Of a DNA stretch of 64,000 nucleotides, positions 34,625 through 44,238 are shown piece by piece. Each line of letters starts with the position of its first letter. Positions within the stretch are counted from its first letter, which is position 1. The notes beneath the pieces were generated by a model that searched no databases, was not told where the DNA came from, and saw only the letters and a list, made by a program, of their open reading frames with translations. The DNA lies in the NCBI GenBank assembly GCA_937944855.1, contig CALFAY010000004.1, positions 1 to 64,000 on the forward strand. Reading direction: 5' to 3'. A program made the position numbers and the translations under genes. Source of the stretch: an uncultured Planctomycetota bacterium (GTDB lineage: Bacteria > Planctomycetota > Planctomycetia > Gemmatales > HRBIN36).

Positions 34625-37582
34625 ATGAAGCTGGATCGATTGCGGCATCTGGCAGTGGTGATACTGTCGGCCCCGCTGATACTCTGCCTGCTCGTTTCCC
34701 CAGTCCGTGCCGATGCGATCCCCGACTGGCTGCCGTTCTATGATCTCGATATCGAACTCGACCATGACCAGCATATCGTCCACACCCGCCAGCGGGTGAC
34801 CTGGACGAACATGACCGACCGTCCCACCCAGGAGCTGGTCTTCAACGTTTATCCGTATTACAAGATTCCCTCCACAGGCGACCTCATCGTTTACGCCAAG
34901 ACGCTCGAACTGTTGCGGTCCTCGCCGTCCGAGTCGCTGGACAAGGAAGGCCGGCATCTGACCATCCACGGCGTCAGCCACAACGGCAAGGCTCTGGAGT
35001 ATGGCTGGCGGGAGGACATCGAGACGGCGATGGTGGTCACTCTGCCGGAGCCGGTCGGGCCGGGCAAGTCGGTCACGGTCGAAATCGCCTTCACGCTTCG
35101 CTTGCCGAACAAACAGGGCCGCTGGGGCTGGTACAACGGCGTCACGTCGCTGGCCAACTGGTACCCGATCCTGGCCTACTACGATGCCGAAAGCGGCTGG
35201 AAACCGGCCCCCTTCATCGCCTGGCACCAGCCGTTCTACAACGAAGCCGGCGTGTACAGCGTCCGCTTCACCTTGCCGATCAATCAGCGGGTCGCCAGCA
35301 CCGGCACGATCCTGCGGGAAACCGACCTGGGCAACGGCCTGAAACGACTGGAGATCGTGGCCGCCTGTGCCCGGGACTTCACCATCGTATGCAGCGACCG
35401 CTTTCAGGAATGGGTTGGATACGCTGGTCGGACTCGCGTCCGCGTCCTGGCCTTTCCTCGCTACGAATGGGCTGCCCGCAAGATGCTCCAGGTCGCCTGC
35501 GAGGCCATTCCCGATTACAACCACTGGTTCGGCCCTTACCCGTATGACGAGTTCGACATCGTGCAGGGCCAGTTCCCGTGGAACGGCAACGAATGTTCCG
35601 GCCTGATCATGATCGACGAGCGGGTCTTCGCCATTCCCGAGTTCGGCGAGATGTACCTGGAACACCTCATCAGCCACGAGACGCTGCACCAGTGGTGGTA
35701 CAACGTGGTCGGCACGAACGGCTACTGCGAGACGTTCATGGACGAGAGCGTGGTAGCGTTCTACACGGCCCGGAGGCTTCAGGCCAAGTTCGGCAAGAAC
35801 GCAGCGTGGTTGAAGTACAAGCGGGGCTTCGAGTGGCTGCCGCAGATCCACCACGACACCTATCTGCTCAACGGTCTGTACGGCACGCTGGGCCGGGGGG
35901 AGGAAACCGCCACGGTGCAGCCGCTGCCCGGCTTCGGCAACGTGGTCACGCTCTTCAGTATGACCTACGACCGCGGAGCGAAGATTCTGGCCATGATCGA
36001 GGAGCGGATCGGCTGCGAGGCCTTCCGCGATTTCATGCGGCTGGTGTACGGCAAATACCAGTTCCGCGTTCTGCACGTCAAGGATTTCCAGGCGGAGTTG
36101 GAAGCATACACGGGCCAGAACTGGGACGAGTTCTTCCGCAAGTGGCTGTGGGGCACCGGCATGGCCGATTGGGCCGTGGAAGATGTCGTGGTCGAACCGA
36201 CCGATTCCGCCCGCACCACATGGCGGGTCGTGGTCGTGGTCCGGCAACGGGCCGAGTTTACCGAACCGACCACGCTCGGTTTCAAGTTCCGCGACGACGG
36301 CCCGTATGAACTTCGGCTGCCCGTCGTGCCCGGGGCCGTCGGGCTGACGTTTGACGATCCGCCCGGAACCTGCGAAACGCTTCCCGACGGTTCGGTGCGA
36401 GTCACGGCTATATTGCCCGTCAAGCCGGTGCAGATCAGCGTCGATCCCGACCAGATTCAGCCGGACCGCGAACCGGCCAACAACCACTGGAAGCCGGTCA
36501 TCAACCGGCGGTTGACTCCGATCTACACCAACTTGAATGAAACTGACCTGACCGCCATGTACGACCGCTGGAACATCACCATCGGGCCGTGGCTGGGCAC
36601 GAACGGCCCGTACTTCGGCAACCGCGGCTACACGGGCTTCCGCGCCGGGGCCTATCGGACGCAGCAATTCAAAGGCGGAACCTACGTCGCCTATCGCTTC
36701 GACGACCGTGATCTCGTGGTCGGCGCCGACGCTCTCATCGACCACTGGCCCCTGCCCCAGACCCAGGTGGGAGCACAGTTCGATCACAGTCTGACGCCGG
36801 ACACCGCCCAGCGCCGCGTGGACCGGGGCCGAGTCTTCGGGCGCTACATCCTCCACTACACGCCTTCCCTGTATCTCGATCAGATGGAGTTCGTGGAACT
36901 GTATGGACGGTTCGACAATCAGTTTCGCCGGGGCGTTCTGCCCCCCACGGACGGCATCGAGCGCTACGACGACTCCACCGCCGTCGGCATCCGCTATCAG
37001 CGGTTCTACTACGTTCCGTATTGGGACCCCGAAGCGGGCTACCATCTGTACGGCAGCTACGAGTACGGCGTGCCGCTGCTGGGCGGCGACGACACGTTCC
37101 AGCGACTGGATGGCCAGATCGCCTTCGTGGTCGCTCCGCCGGAGTGGTTCGGCTGGTTGGCTCAGACACGCTTGGCGTTTCGGCTCTACGGCGGCATCAG
37201 CACGCCGGACAACGGACAGATGTTCTGGCTGGGCGGTCCGTCGTTCGTCCGCGGCCTCGACCGCGGGGCCCGGCAGGGCAGCATGGTCTGGATCGCCAGT
37301 GCCGAATGGCGTGTCCCGATGTGGACCGACATCGACTACGACTTCTGCTGGCGGATCGGCCGGTTGAAGGACATCTGGACCGTGGCCTTTTACGACGCCG
37401 GCGAGATGTACGTCAGCGGCGAGAGCGTGGACGGCATCGCCCACTCGGTCGGCCTGGGACTCCGCTTCGGCATCGCCTTCTTCAGCTTTGTCGAACGCAT
37501 GATGTGGCGGCTCGATGTGGCCAAAGTGGTCAATTCCGACGATCCCGTGCAGGTCTGGTTCGGCATCCAGCATGCATTTTAA
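34625..37582 (+). CDS. M1-family metallopeptidase fused to a putative outer-membrane beta-barrel
   Basis: A 985-residue protein with signal peptide. The peptidase half has the gluzincin zinc site His351-Glu352-x-x-His355 (HETLHQWW) and Glu374 eighteen residues later (FMDESVVAFY). An M1-type N-terminal beta domain precedes it, and NECSGLIMID stands where GAMEN usually lies. A helical domain follows (TYDRGAKILAMIEERIG). From about residue 630 to the end the sequence changes to alternating aromatic/polar strands (for example GIRYQRFYYVPYWDPEAGYHLYGSYEYGVPLLGG), includes WLGGPSFVRGLDRGA and ends in ...GIQHAF with terminal Phe, as Omp85-type barrels do. It is likely an outer-membrane-anchored peptidase. 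Confidence 0.85.
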   Translation: MKLDRLRHLAVVILSAPLILCLLVSPVRADAIPDWLPFYDLDIELDHDQHIVHTRQRVTWTNMTDRPTQELVFNVYPYYKIPSTGDLIVYAKTLELLRSSPSESLDKEGRHLTIHGVSHNGKALEYGWREDIETAMVVTLPEPVGPGKSVTVEIAFTLRLPNKQGRWGWYNGVTSLANWYPILAYYDAESGWKPAPFIAWHQPFYNEAGVYSVRFTLPINQRVASTGTILRETDLGNGLKRLEIVAACARDFTIVCSDRFQEWVGYAGRTRVRVLAFPRYEWAARKMLQVACEAIPDYNHWFGPYPYDEFDIVQGQFPWNGNECSGLIMIDERVFAIPEFGEMYLEHLISHETLHQWWYNVVGTNGYCETFMDESVVAFYTARRLQAKFGKNAAWLKYKRGFEWLPQIHHDTYLLNGLYGTLGRGEETATVQPLPGFGNVVTLFSMTYDRGAKILAMIEERIGCEAFRDFMRLVYGKYQFRVLHVKDFQAELEAYTGQNWDEFFRKWLWGTGMADWAVEDVVVEPTDSARTTWRVVVVVRQRAEFTEPTTLGFKFRDDGPYELRLPVVPGAVGLTFDDPPGTCETLPDGSVRVTAILPVKPVQISVDPDQIQPDREPANNHWKPVINRRLTPIYTNLNETDLTAMYDRWNITIGPWLGTNGPYFGNRGYTGFRAGAYRTQQFKGGTYVAYRFDDRDLVVGADALIDHWPLPQTQVGAQFDHSLTPDTAQRRVDRGRVFGRYILHYTPSLYLDQMEFVELYGRFDNQFRRGVLPPTDGIERYDDSTAVGIRYQRFYYVPYWDPEAGYHLYGSYEYGVPLLGGDDTFQRLDGQIAFVVAPPEWFGWLAQTRLAFRLYGGISTPDNGQMFWLGGPSFVRGLDRGARQGSMVWIASAEWRVPMWTDIDYDFCWRIGRLKDIWTVAFYDAGEMYVSGESVDGIAHSVGLGLRFGIAFFSFVERMMWRLDVAKVVNSDDPVQVWFGIQHAF

Positions 37583-37603
37583 GCTGGGTGTAGAGCCGCA
37601 GAT

Positions 37604-38593
37604 TCAGGCGGCTCGCCGATGGCACAGCCAGGTCACGCCGTGGTTCACGACATCCAAGCCGTATTGCACGCCGAGGGAAACGGGATGCGCAGGCCGAACT
37701 GCGGCCAGTTCCCGCCGCCGCTGGGCGACCCGGCTCATCAGGCGGAATGCGTCCAGTTTACCTTGCAAGAACGGCCGAAGTTGGCCGGACCAGGCTTTGC
37801 GAAGCGTGCGCAGCATCTGAAAAGCCAGGTGCGGGACCAGCCCTGCGATCAGCCACGGCGTCGGCAGATTGCTCCAGAAGACGAGTTCTTCATTGCGGCT
37901 GATGAGGCGGACGAGACGGTGCGGCATCGTCCCATAGGTGGCTGAACCGCTATGGAACACCCGTGACTTCGGCTCATAGATGCAGCGATACCCGGCGCGA
38001 CGCAGGCGGAAGGCGAGATCGGTATCCTCGAAGTACGCTCCGTACTCCGGCCACAAACCGCCGAGCTGAAGCAAGACTTCGCGCCGGTAAAAGCCGCTGC
38101 ATCCGGAAGGTCCGAAGACTTCGCAGCATTGCAGGTACTCTGGACCGAGTCGGCAGCCGTAGCCGACGTTGCGCGCCCAGCCGATGAGGTGATACGCCTG
38201 CCCGGCACTGTCCACGACGGTCGGCTCGTCCATGCGCAAAGTCAGCGGAGCGACGCTGCCGACGGTCGGGTCGGCGAAATGGGCTAGTGCCGCTTCGGCC
38301 CAGCCCTCGGTTACGGCCGTGTCATTGTTCAGCAGTTCGACCACGTCGCCGACGGCGTGCCGCAGGCCGAGGTTGACCGCTCCGCAGAAGCCGAGGTTGC
38401 TCGGCGTCCGCAGCCGTTCGACCCAGGGATGCTCGCGTCTGAGCCAATCCAGCGTGCCATCCGAGGAGCCGTCATCCACGACGATCACCTGGGTTGCCGG
38501 CGGAGCATGTCGGCGAACGCTGGGCAGACAAGTTTTCAGATGCCTACGCCCATTGAACGTCGGGATCACAATTGACAGACTGGAAAGAGGCAT
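37604..38593 (-). CDS. Family 2 glycosyltransferase
   Basis: A 329-residue GT-A enzyme. LSIVIPTFNGRRHLKTCLPS, VIVVDDGSSDGTLDWL, ELLNNDTAV (nucleotide-sugar/metal site), SGFYRREVLLQLGG and EDTDLAFRLRRAGYRC are the family landmarks. The C-terminal 100 residues are basic and amphipathic, with one hydrophobic segment (WLIAGLVPHLAFQML), suggesting membrane association. Acceptor unknown; it probably builds a surface polysaccharide. AAGGGA before the ATG at 38593 sets the start. Confidence 0.9.
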   Translation of the reverse strand: MPLSSLSIVIPTFNGRRHLKTCLPSVRRHAPPATQVIVVDDGSSDGTLDWLRREHPWVERLRTPSNLGFCGAVNLGLRHAVGDVVELLNNDTAVTEGWAEAALAHFADPTVGSVAPLTLRMDEPTVVDSAGQAYHLIGWARNVGYGCRLGPEYLQCCEVFGPSGCSGFYRREVLLQLGGLWPEYGAYFEDTDLAFRLRRAGYRCIYEPKSRVFHSGSATYGTMPHRLVRLISRNEELVFWSNLPTPWLIAGLVPHLAFQMLRTLRKAWSGQLRPFLQGKLDAFRLMSRVAQRRRELAAVRPAHPVSLGVQYGLDVVNHGVTWLCHRRAA

Positions 38594-38792
38594 CGTTGAA
38601 GTCCCTTTCGTCGAACCGGGGGATGGAAGTATGGCCGAGCCTCGATGCTCGGACAAGAGCAGACCGGGCAGATCGGCAACAAACCCCGCCGGGATCGACG
38701 GAAACGAGGGACAGGGGGTGGCGGAAAAATGTTGCGCGAAATTCCGCTCTCCAACATCGGAAGGGATGAGTATTTATGGGAGGGAAAGCACC

Positions 38793-40064
38793 ATGTCAGG
38801 ACGTAGCAAGTTGTTTGGCGGTAACGTGTTGCGATCATTGCTGGAAATCTTCTGGCTTCCCGTAGCCCTGGCTTGGATGTCGTTTGGGATTTGTTGCGCA
38901 GCGGACTGGCCGCAGTGGCTCGGTCCCAACCGGGACGGCTCCACCGAGGAGCGGGTGGAGAAGTGGACGGAGCCGCCCAAGGTGCTGTGGCGGATACCCG
39001 TCGGCGAGGGCCACGGCGGACCCATCGTGTTCAGCGATCGGGTCTATCTGCATTACAAGACCGACGGGGAAGAGAAGGAGGAGGTCCTTTGCGTCAATGC
39101 CAATGACGGCAAGGAGATATGGCGAAGCAGCTATGAACGTCCGGCCTTTAGCAACATCTATGGCAATGGCCCCCGTTCGACGCCGATCGCCGATCTGGAG
39201 CATGTTTACACGATCAGTCCGACGGGCATCCTGATTTGCTGGGATGCCCGTCGAGGCACGGAGAAATGGCGGGTCAGTGTGCTGGAGCAATTCCAGGCCA
39301 AGAACCTGTTTTTCGGCGTTTCCACGTCGCCTTTGCTGGACGGTCAGCGGCTGATCGTCATGGTGGGCGGACCCGAGGCGAGTATTGTGGCGTTCGACAA
39401 GGACACCGGCGGGGTGCTGTGGAAAAGCGGCACCGAACCGGCCAGTTACTCCTCGCCGATCGTGACCCGTGTTGCCGGTCGCCGTGTCGGTTTCTGCCTG
39501 ACGCAGCAGGGATTGGTGGCTTTCGATCCGGAAAGCGGCCAGCGGCACTGGAAGTACCATTTTGTGGATCGGCTCAACGAAAGCTCGACCACGCCGGTGC
39601 GGATCGGCAACGCCGTCTTCGTTTCTTCCGTGACCGCCGGCAGTCTCGCCTTGCGGCTGCGGGACGACGGCGACAAGATCGGCCAGGAGCAGTTGTGGAA
39701 GAACGGACTGACCAGCTACTTCGCCACGCCGGTTTCCGTTGGAAATTACCTGTACGGCGTCTTTGTGTCAGGCATCGTCAATCCGTCGGCTTCCCTTCAT
39801 TGTCTGGAAGGCGTGACCGGCAAGAGTTTGTGGTCGCGGCCCAACGTTGGCACTTATCATGCCTCGCTCATTCGGGCGGGGAATCGGCTGCTGCTTCTGG
39901 AAGAAGGAGGAATCCTCGTTTTAATCGAACCGGATCCGCAGAAGTACCAGGAACTGTGCCGGGCCAAGATCTGCGGTCAGACCTGGGCACATCCGGCTTT
40001 GAGCGAGGGCAAGCTCTATGTGCGGGATCGCAAGGAACTGCTGTGCGTGTCCTTGCGGCCGTGA
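38793..40064 (+). CDS. Secreted PQQ-type beta-propeller protein
   Basis: A 423-residue exported protein. After a signal segment (WLPVALAWMSFGICCA) it begins ADWPQWLGPNRDGSTEE, the usual opening of planctomycete PQQ-propeller proteins. Propeller repeats recur: VLCVNANDGKEIWRSSY, ILICWDARRGTEKWRV, IVAFDKDTGGVLWKSG, LVAFDPESGQRHWKY, LHCLEGVTGKSLWSR. No dehydrogenase active-site cysteine pair is seen, so it may bind rather than oxidise. GGAGGG eight bases before the ATG at 38793 favours that start over 38766. Function unknown. Confidence 0.85.
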   Translation: MSGRSKLFGGNVLRSLLEIFWLPVALAWMSFGICCAADWPQWLGPNRDGSTEERVEKWTEPPKVLWRIPVGEGHGGPIVFSDRVYLHYKTDGEEKEEVLCVNANDGKEIWRSSYERPAFSNIYGNGPRSTPIADLEHVYTISPTGILICWDARRGTEKWRVSVLEQFQAKNLFFGVSTSPLLDGQRLIVMVGGPEASIVAFDKDTGGVLWKSGTEPASYSSPIVTRVAGRRVGFCLTQQGLVAFDPESGQRHWKYHFVDRLNESSTTPVRIGNAVFVSSVTAGSLALRLRDDGDKIGQEQLWKNGLTSYFATPVSVGNYLYGVFVSGIVNPSASLHCLEGVTGKSLWSRPNVGTYHASLIRAGNRLLLLEEGGILVLIEPDPQKYQELCRAKICGQTWAHPALSEGKLYVRDRKELLCVSLRP

Positions 40065-40081
40065 CCGGAGCTTGATGCCGG

Positions 40082-41098
40082 TCAGGCCAGGACGCGGCCG
40101 AGCGGCTCGGCGATGCGTCGCAGCGTCTCCAGCAGCTTGTCGAACTGGCCGAAGTCGAGCGACTGGGCGCCATCGGACAAGGCCCGATCGGGTTGTGGAT
40201 GGACTTCGATGAGCAGGCCATCGGCCCCAGCGGCCAGGGCGGCCAGGGCCATCGGCGGAACGAAGTCTTGCTTGCCGGTTCCGTGGCTGGGATCGACCAG
40301 GATCGGAAGATGCGACAATTGTTTGGCCGGCGGTATGACGGACAGATCGAGGGTATTGCGGCTGTGGTCGGAGAAGGTGCGGACGCCGCGCTCGCACAGG
40401 ATGACCTGCCAGTTGCCGCCGGACATGACGTACTCGGCTGCCAGCAGCCATTCTTCCAGTGTCGCCGCCATGCCGCGTTTGAGAAGCACCGGCTTCTTCG
40501 AGCGGCTGACCCGTCGCAGCAAGGCGAAGTTCTGCATGTTGCGGGTGCCGATCTGGATGATGTCGGCGGCTTCCTCGACTGCATCAGCATTTTCGGTGTC
40601 CAGAAGCTCGGTGACGATTCCGATGCCCGTCTTTTCTCTGGCTCGTTTCAGGATGGCCAACCCTTCCAGCCCGAGACCCTGGAACGTGTACGGACTGGTC
40701 CTCGGCTTGAAGGCCCCGGCACGCAGGAGCTTCACGCCGCGACTGACCAGATACTCCGCAGTCTTCAGAATCATCGCCTCGTTTTCCACCGAGCATGGCC
40801 CGGCGATGAGAGTGAACGTGCCGGGACCGATGCGCGTCTGCGGCGTGCAGACCACCGAATCTTCCGGATGCATTTCCCGGCCGGTGAGTTTGAACGGCTT
40901 GGTGACGCGGATGCACTCCAAAACGCCGGGCAGCACTTCGAGCCGACGCGGATCCACCGCCCCGGTGTTGCCTGTGATGCCGATGGCCGTCCGCGTCGAA
41001 CCGGGCAGCGGGTGCGGGGTCAGTCCCATTTCCCGAATCGTCTCCACGACGGCCTGAATCTGTTCCGGCGTGGCGTTGACCTGCATGACGACGAGCAT
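40082..41098 (-). CDS. aroF: 3-deoxy-7-phosphoheptulonate (DAHP) synthase, ACT-fused type
   Basis: A 338-residue enzyme. Residues 1-75 form an ACT/ferredoxin-like regulatory domain (MLVVMQVNATPEQIQAVVETIREMGLTPHPL). The TIM barrel follows with FTLIAGPCSVENEAMI, LLRAGAFKPRTSPYTFQGLG, IQIGTRNMQNFALL, KPVLLKRGM, CERGVRTF and ILVDPSHGTGKQDFVPPMALAALAAGADGLLIEVHP. It catalyses the first step of the shikimate pathway and is expected to be feedback-inhibited through the N-terminal domain. AAGGAGAG lies 12 bases before the ATG. It stands alone. Confidence 0.95.
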   Translation of the reverse strand: MLVVMQVNATPEQIQAVVETIREMGLTPHPLPGSTRTAIGITGNTGAVDPRRLEVLPGVLECIRVTKPFKLTGREMHPEDSVVCTPQTRIGPGTFTLIAGPCSVENEAMILKTAEYLVSRGVKLLRAGAFKPRTSPYTFQGLGLEGLAILKRAREKTGIGIVTELLDTENADAVEEAADIIQIGTRNMQNFALLRRVSRSKKPVLLKRGMAATLEEWLLAAEYVMSGGNWQVILCERGVRTFSDHSRNTLDLSVIPPAKQLSHLPILVDPSHGTGKQDFVPPMALAALAAGADGLLIEVHPQPDRALSDGAQSLDFGQFDKLLETLRRIAEPLGRVLA

Positions 41099-41247
41099 GG
41101 AAAGAGTTCTCTCCTTGCTTTCCGACTGGCCAATGCTCATGATACGACAATCCTCCGGCCAGCAGGAGAGCCGGGGCGTCTGAGGCTTGAAAAAATAGGG
41201 GGGCAGCCCTGTTGCAGGCCGTTCCCACTCCACTGCCAGGCGGAACT

Positions 41248-42333
41248 ATGATCTGGAGAATGGGTCCAAGTTGCTTTGTCACGATGCTGACATGCGCTGG
41301 GATTTCCGCAGCGCCGTTTTACGCCGACAAGACCCGGCTGCTGGTTTACATCGATGGGCAACGTCAAGAAAAGCCGATCAGCACGCCCCAGGAATGGGCC
41401 ATCCGACGAGGCCACATTCTTCACAACGCCCAGGAGGTCATGGGTCCGCTGCCCGACGCGTCCCGCAAGGTGCCGCTCGATCCCCAGGTCCTCGAAGAGG
41501 TCCGCGAACCCGCGTACTTGCGCATCAAGCTCACGTTGGCCGTCGAGAAGGACGACCGGCTTCCCGTCTGGCTCTTGATCCCACACCAGGCCCGCAAGCG
41601 CGAAGACGGAACGCAGCCGAAGGTTCCTGCCGTGCTGGTGCCCCATCAGACGACACGGGTCGGCAAGGATGAGCCGGCCGGCGTCGGCGGTCGGCCCGAC
41701 CTGCACATCGCCAAGCATCTTGCCGAGCGCGGCTACGTCGCCTTGGCGCCGGATTATCCCAATTTTGGAGAGTACGCGATCGACGTCTATCAGCGCGGGT
41801 ATGTCAGTGGAACGATGAAAGGTATCTGGAACCACATGCGCTGCGTGGACTTTCTGCAAACCTTGCCGGAAGTGGACCCGCAGCGAATCGGGGCCATCGG
41901 CCACTCTCTCGGCGGGCACAACAGCATCTTCGCGGCCGTTTTCGACGAACGCATCCGCTGCATCGTGTCCAATTGCGGCTTCAACAGCTTTCCACGTTAC
42001 ATGGGCGGAAACCTGGCCGGTTGGAGCCACAAGGGCTACATGCCGCGTATCCGCGAACGTTACGAACTGAAGCCGGAGAAGATGCCGTTCGACTTTACGG
42101 AGCTGGTCGCCGCTCTGGCCCCTCGGCCATTTCTGGCCTGTGCTCCGCTACGGGACGACAATTTCGACGTGCAAGGCGTCCGGGAGTGCATCGCCGCCGC
42201 CACGCCGGTTTACATTCTGCTTCAAGCTCCGCAGAACCTGGCGGCCCACTATCCCGACTGCGCTCACGAGTTCCCGCCGGAGGTCCGCCAGGTCGCCTAC
42301 GATTGGCTGGACCGCCATCTGAAACGGAAATAG
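41248..42333 (+). CDS. Exported alpha/beta hydrolase (dienelactone-hydrolase/acetyl-xylan-esterase type)
   Basis: A 361-residue protein with an N-terminal signal (MIWRMGPSCFVTMLTCAGISA). The nucleophile elbow is GHSLGGHN; the acid is probably in RDDNFDVQG and the base in CAHEFPPEV near the C-terminus. A 100-residue N-terminal extension (PISTPQEWAIRRGHILHNAQEVMGPLP) is typical of planctomycete acetyl-xylan-esterase-like hydrolases. It should cleave ester bonds of an exported or polymeric substrate. Confidence 0.82.
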   Translation: MIWRMGPSCFVTMLTCAGISAAPFYADKTRLLVYIDGQRQEKPISTPQEWAIRRGHILHNAQEVMGPLPDASRKVPLDPQVLEEVREPAYLRIKLTLAVEKDDRLPVWLLIPHQARKREDGTQPKVPAVLVPHQTTRVGKDEPAGVGGRPDLHIAKHLAERGYVALAPDYPNFGEYAIDVYQRGYVSGTMKGIWNHMRCVDFLQTLPEVDPQRIGAIGHSLGGHNSIFAAVFDERIRCIVSNCGFNSFPRYMGGNLAGWSHKGYMPRIRERYELKPEKMPFDFTELVAALAPRPFLACAPLRDDNFDVQGVRECIAAATPVYILLQAPQNLAAHYPDCAHEFPPEVRQVAYDWLDRHLKRK

Positions 42334-42363
42334 CTTTGCCGATAACCGCAGACCGACGGATGC

Positions 42364-43143
42364 TCAGCTACCTTTGCGGCGCTCCTGACGATGCGGAGTC
42401 GGCTGCGGCGTCCGCGCGGGAGCGTCGAGACGAATTGTCCCGCTGTCTGTCGCCTCGATCCGCGGCAAGGGCTTGGTATTGGTCGGCAACCGGACGATGA
42501 TCGGTTCCTGACCGTGTCTCATCCTTTCGCGCTGCTGACGGTAGCGGGCCTCATGCCAGCGGATTTCATCCCACAGCCGACGCAGCCGGGTGTCGTCCGG
42601 ATTGCGGAACAGGGCGTGCAGAGCAACGCGGCGAGCCTTTTCAAAGTCCCGCAAAGCGACCCAGCCGAGAGCCAGTTGCTGAGCGTACTGGGCGTCTTCA
42701 GGGGCCAGTGCGACGGCCTTCTCCAGCTTGCGAATGCCGAGTCGAATCTTGCCTTGCGTGATGAGGAAGGCACCCCAGGCAGCGAAGTACTCGGCATTGG
42801 CCGGATCGAGCCGGGCAGCCTGGCGAAAGTAGTGGAGAGCACGGCGGGGATCGGCTTCAGGATCGTCTTCCAACGCCACGGCCATCATGAAATGGTACTG
42901 GGCGTTGTCGGGGCGGTAGGCGAGGGCGACGTGCAGGTGCCGGCGAGCTTGGGAATACTCCCGCCGGCGGAGATGGATCTCGGCGAGAAGAACCTGAGCT
43001 TGCTCGGCGACGACGAGGTCGTCCCCCCCCATTCGCACCAGTTTCGTCAGAATCTCCAGAGCTTCCAGATCGCGACCGTGACGCAGATAGCCTTGGGCGA
43101 TTTCCAAAGCACGCTGGGCAAGCGGAACGATGTGCCGTTTCAT
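42364..43143 (-). CDS. TPR-repeat protein
   Basis: A 259-residue soluble protein of TPR-type helix pairs: LEIAQGYLRHGRDLEALEILTKLVR, VLLAEIHLRRREYSQARRHLHVALAYRPDNAQYHFMMAVAL, ALHYFRQAARLDPANAEYFAAWGAFLITQGKIRLGIRKLEKAVALAPEDAQYAQQLALGWVALRDFEKARRVALHALF. The last 60 residues are basic and proline-rich, without fold. It lacks a signal peptide, so it should act in the cytoplasm as a protein-binding scaffold. AAGGAGG before the ATG supports the start. Confidence 0.85.
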   Translation of the reverse strand: MKRHIVPLAQRALEIAQGYLRHGRDLEALEILTKLVRMGGDDLVVAEQAQVLLAEIHLRRREYSQARRHLHVALAYRPDNAQYHFMMAVALEDDPEADPRRALHYFRQAARLDPANAEYFAAWGAFLITQGKIRLGIRKLEKAVALAPEDAQYAQQLALGWVALRDFEKARRVALHALFRNPDDTRLRRLWDEIRWHEARYRQQRERMRHGQEPIIVRLPTNTKPLPRIEATDSGTIRLDAPARTPQPTPHRQERRKGS

Positions 43144-43286
43144 GGGCCAGCCTCCTTGCTCGGCAGCCGCGAACCGTCCCTGGCCGCGGTGGTGGGGGCA
43201 TTCTAGCCCCTGCCGACCGCGTCGCAAGAGCAATCACCGCAGCATTTCCTTGGTCTGGGACATTTTTCTGGGCGTCCGCACAAACC

Positions 43287-43311
43287 TTGCCGGCTACAGC
43301 GGAGCCGGCAA
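43287..43311 (-). terminator. Hairpin at the end of the ABC permease gene
   Basis: Nine perfect pairs, TTGCCGGCT / AGCCGGCAA, around a seven-base loop. It spans the permease stop codon (43294-43296). No T-run follows, so it may end or protect the transcript rather than act as a strict intrinsic terminator. Confidence 0.4.
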
Positions 43312-44238
43312 ATCGCGGCGAGTGAATCGCCAGATAGCCAGCAGATAGCCGACTGCTCCCACCAGCGTCAGCGTGACGACGACGTGGGCCATGAACCAGG
43401 CGGATTCGCTGAATCCGCGGCTGATCGGCACCATCCATTGGCCCGGCAGCCGGAGGATGATCGGCTGGGGGCGATAGTAGTAGAACACGGTGAACGGTCG
43501 CAGGGCCTGAAGCGGCGACCAGACTTCGCCGAGAATGTTGATTAGGAATTGCACCAGGGTCACCCCCAAAGCCACTCCCAGAACCCGCCATCGGTAGCGT
43601 CCGATGGCCGAGAGAAAAATCGTGTATCCGCTGACGGCGAACATCAACGCTGCCGAATTGATCGCAGCCCGGGCGAAGTCCTCCAGCCGAATCACCACCG
43701 GACGATTCGGACCGACCACGGGGGCCGCTGCTCCGTACACGTCGAACAGATGAATCCCGGCCGCCGTCCCAAGCACCATGCAAGCGACCAGGACCGGAAT
43801 CGTCACGATGTCCACGGCCAGATGCGTCGTTATCACCTTCCAGCGCGCGATCGGCTGAGCCAGCAGAAGCTCCATCGTGCCGCGGTCGATTTCTCCGGCA
43901 ATGGCTCCCGAGGAACGACCGATGGCCCAGATGCAGTAAACCGTGATGATGAACGGATGCACGTAACCGACTGAGAGCAGACTTTGCGGGTCGTTGATCT
44001 GCACCATCTCGCCGCCGAGCATGGACCGGATCAACTCGCCCGGGCCTCGCAGCACCTCGTTCTCGAACGCCTTCATGGCCCCGAACGAGCCGAACAGGGA
44101 CAGCAGCTTCGGCGTGATTTCCAAAAGCCGCGAAGTGATCTTCGCCCACAAAAGCTCGTAAGCGAAGATCAGCAGGCAGACGAAAAACATCGGCCAGCGA
44201 ATGTCGCGGAGCAGTTTAACAAAGAGCGTCCAGCTCAT
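43294..44238 (-). CDS. ABC exporter permease (ABC-2 type)
   Basis: A 314-residue membrane protein with six or so helices (WPMFFVCLLIFAYELLW, FIITVYCIWAIGRSSG, IVTIPVLVACMVLGTAAGI, INSAALMFAVSGYTIFLSA, VLGVALGVTLVQFLIN, FMAHVVVTLTLVGAVGYLLAIW). The cytoplasmic AGEIDRGTMELLLAQPIARWKVI is the ABC-2 coupling segment. Its ATG overlaps the stop of the ATPase gene (ATGA at 44235-44238), so the two are coupled. Substrate unknown. Confidence 0.85.
   Translation of the reverse strand: MSWTLFVKLLRDIRWPMFFVCLLIFAYELLWAKITSRLLEITPKLLSLFGSFGAMKAFENEVLRGPGELIRSMLGGEMVQINDPQSLLSVGYVHPFIITVYCIWAIGRSSGAIAGEIDRGTMELLLAQPIARWKVITTHLAVDIVTIPVLVACMVLGTAAGIHLFDVYGAAAPVVGPNRPVVIRLEDFARAAINSAALMFAVSGYTIFLSAIGRYRWRVLGVALGVTLVQFLINILGEVWSPLQALRPFTVFYYYRPQPIILRLPGQWMVPISRGFSESAWFMAHVVVTLTLVGAVGYLLAIWRFTRRDLPAPL

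Noticed and set aside
34613-37573. Open frame of about 986 codons on the minus strand
   Set aside because: Mirror of the M1 peptidase gene; His/Gln/Val/Asp-rich composition typical of shadow frames.
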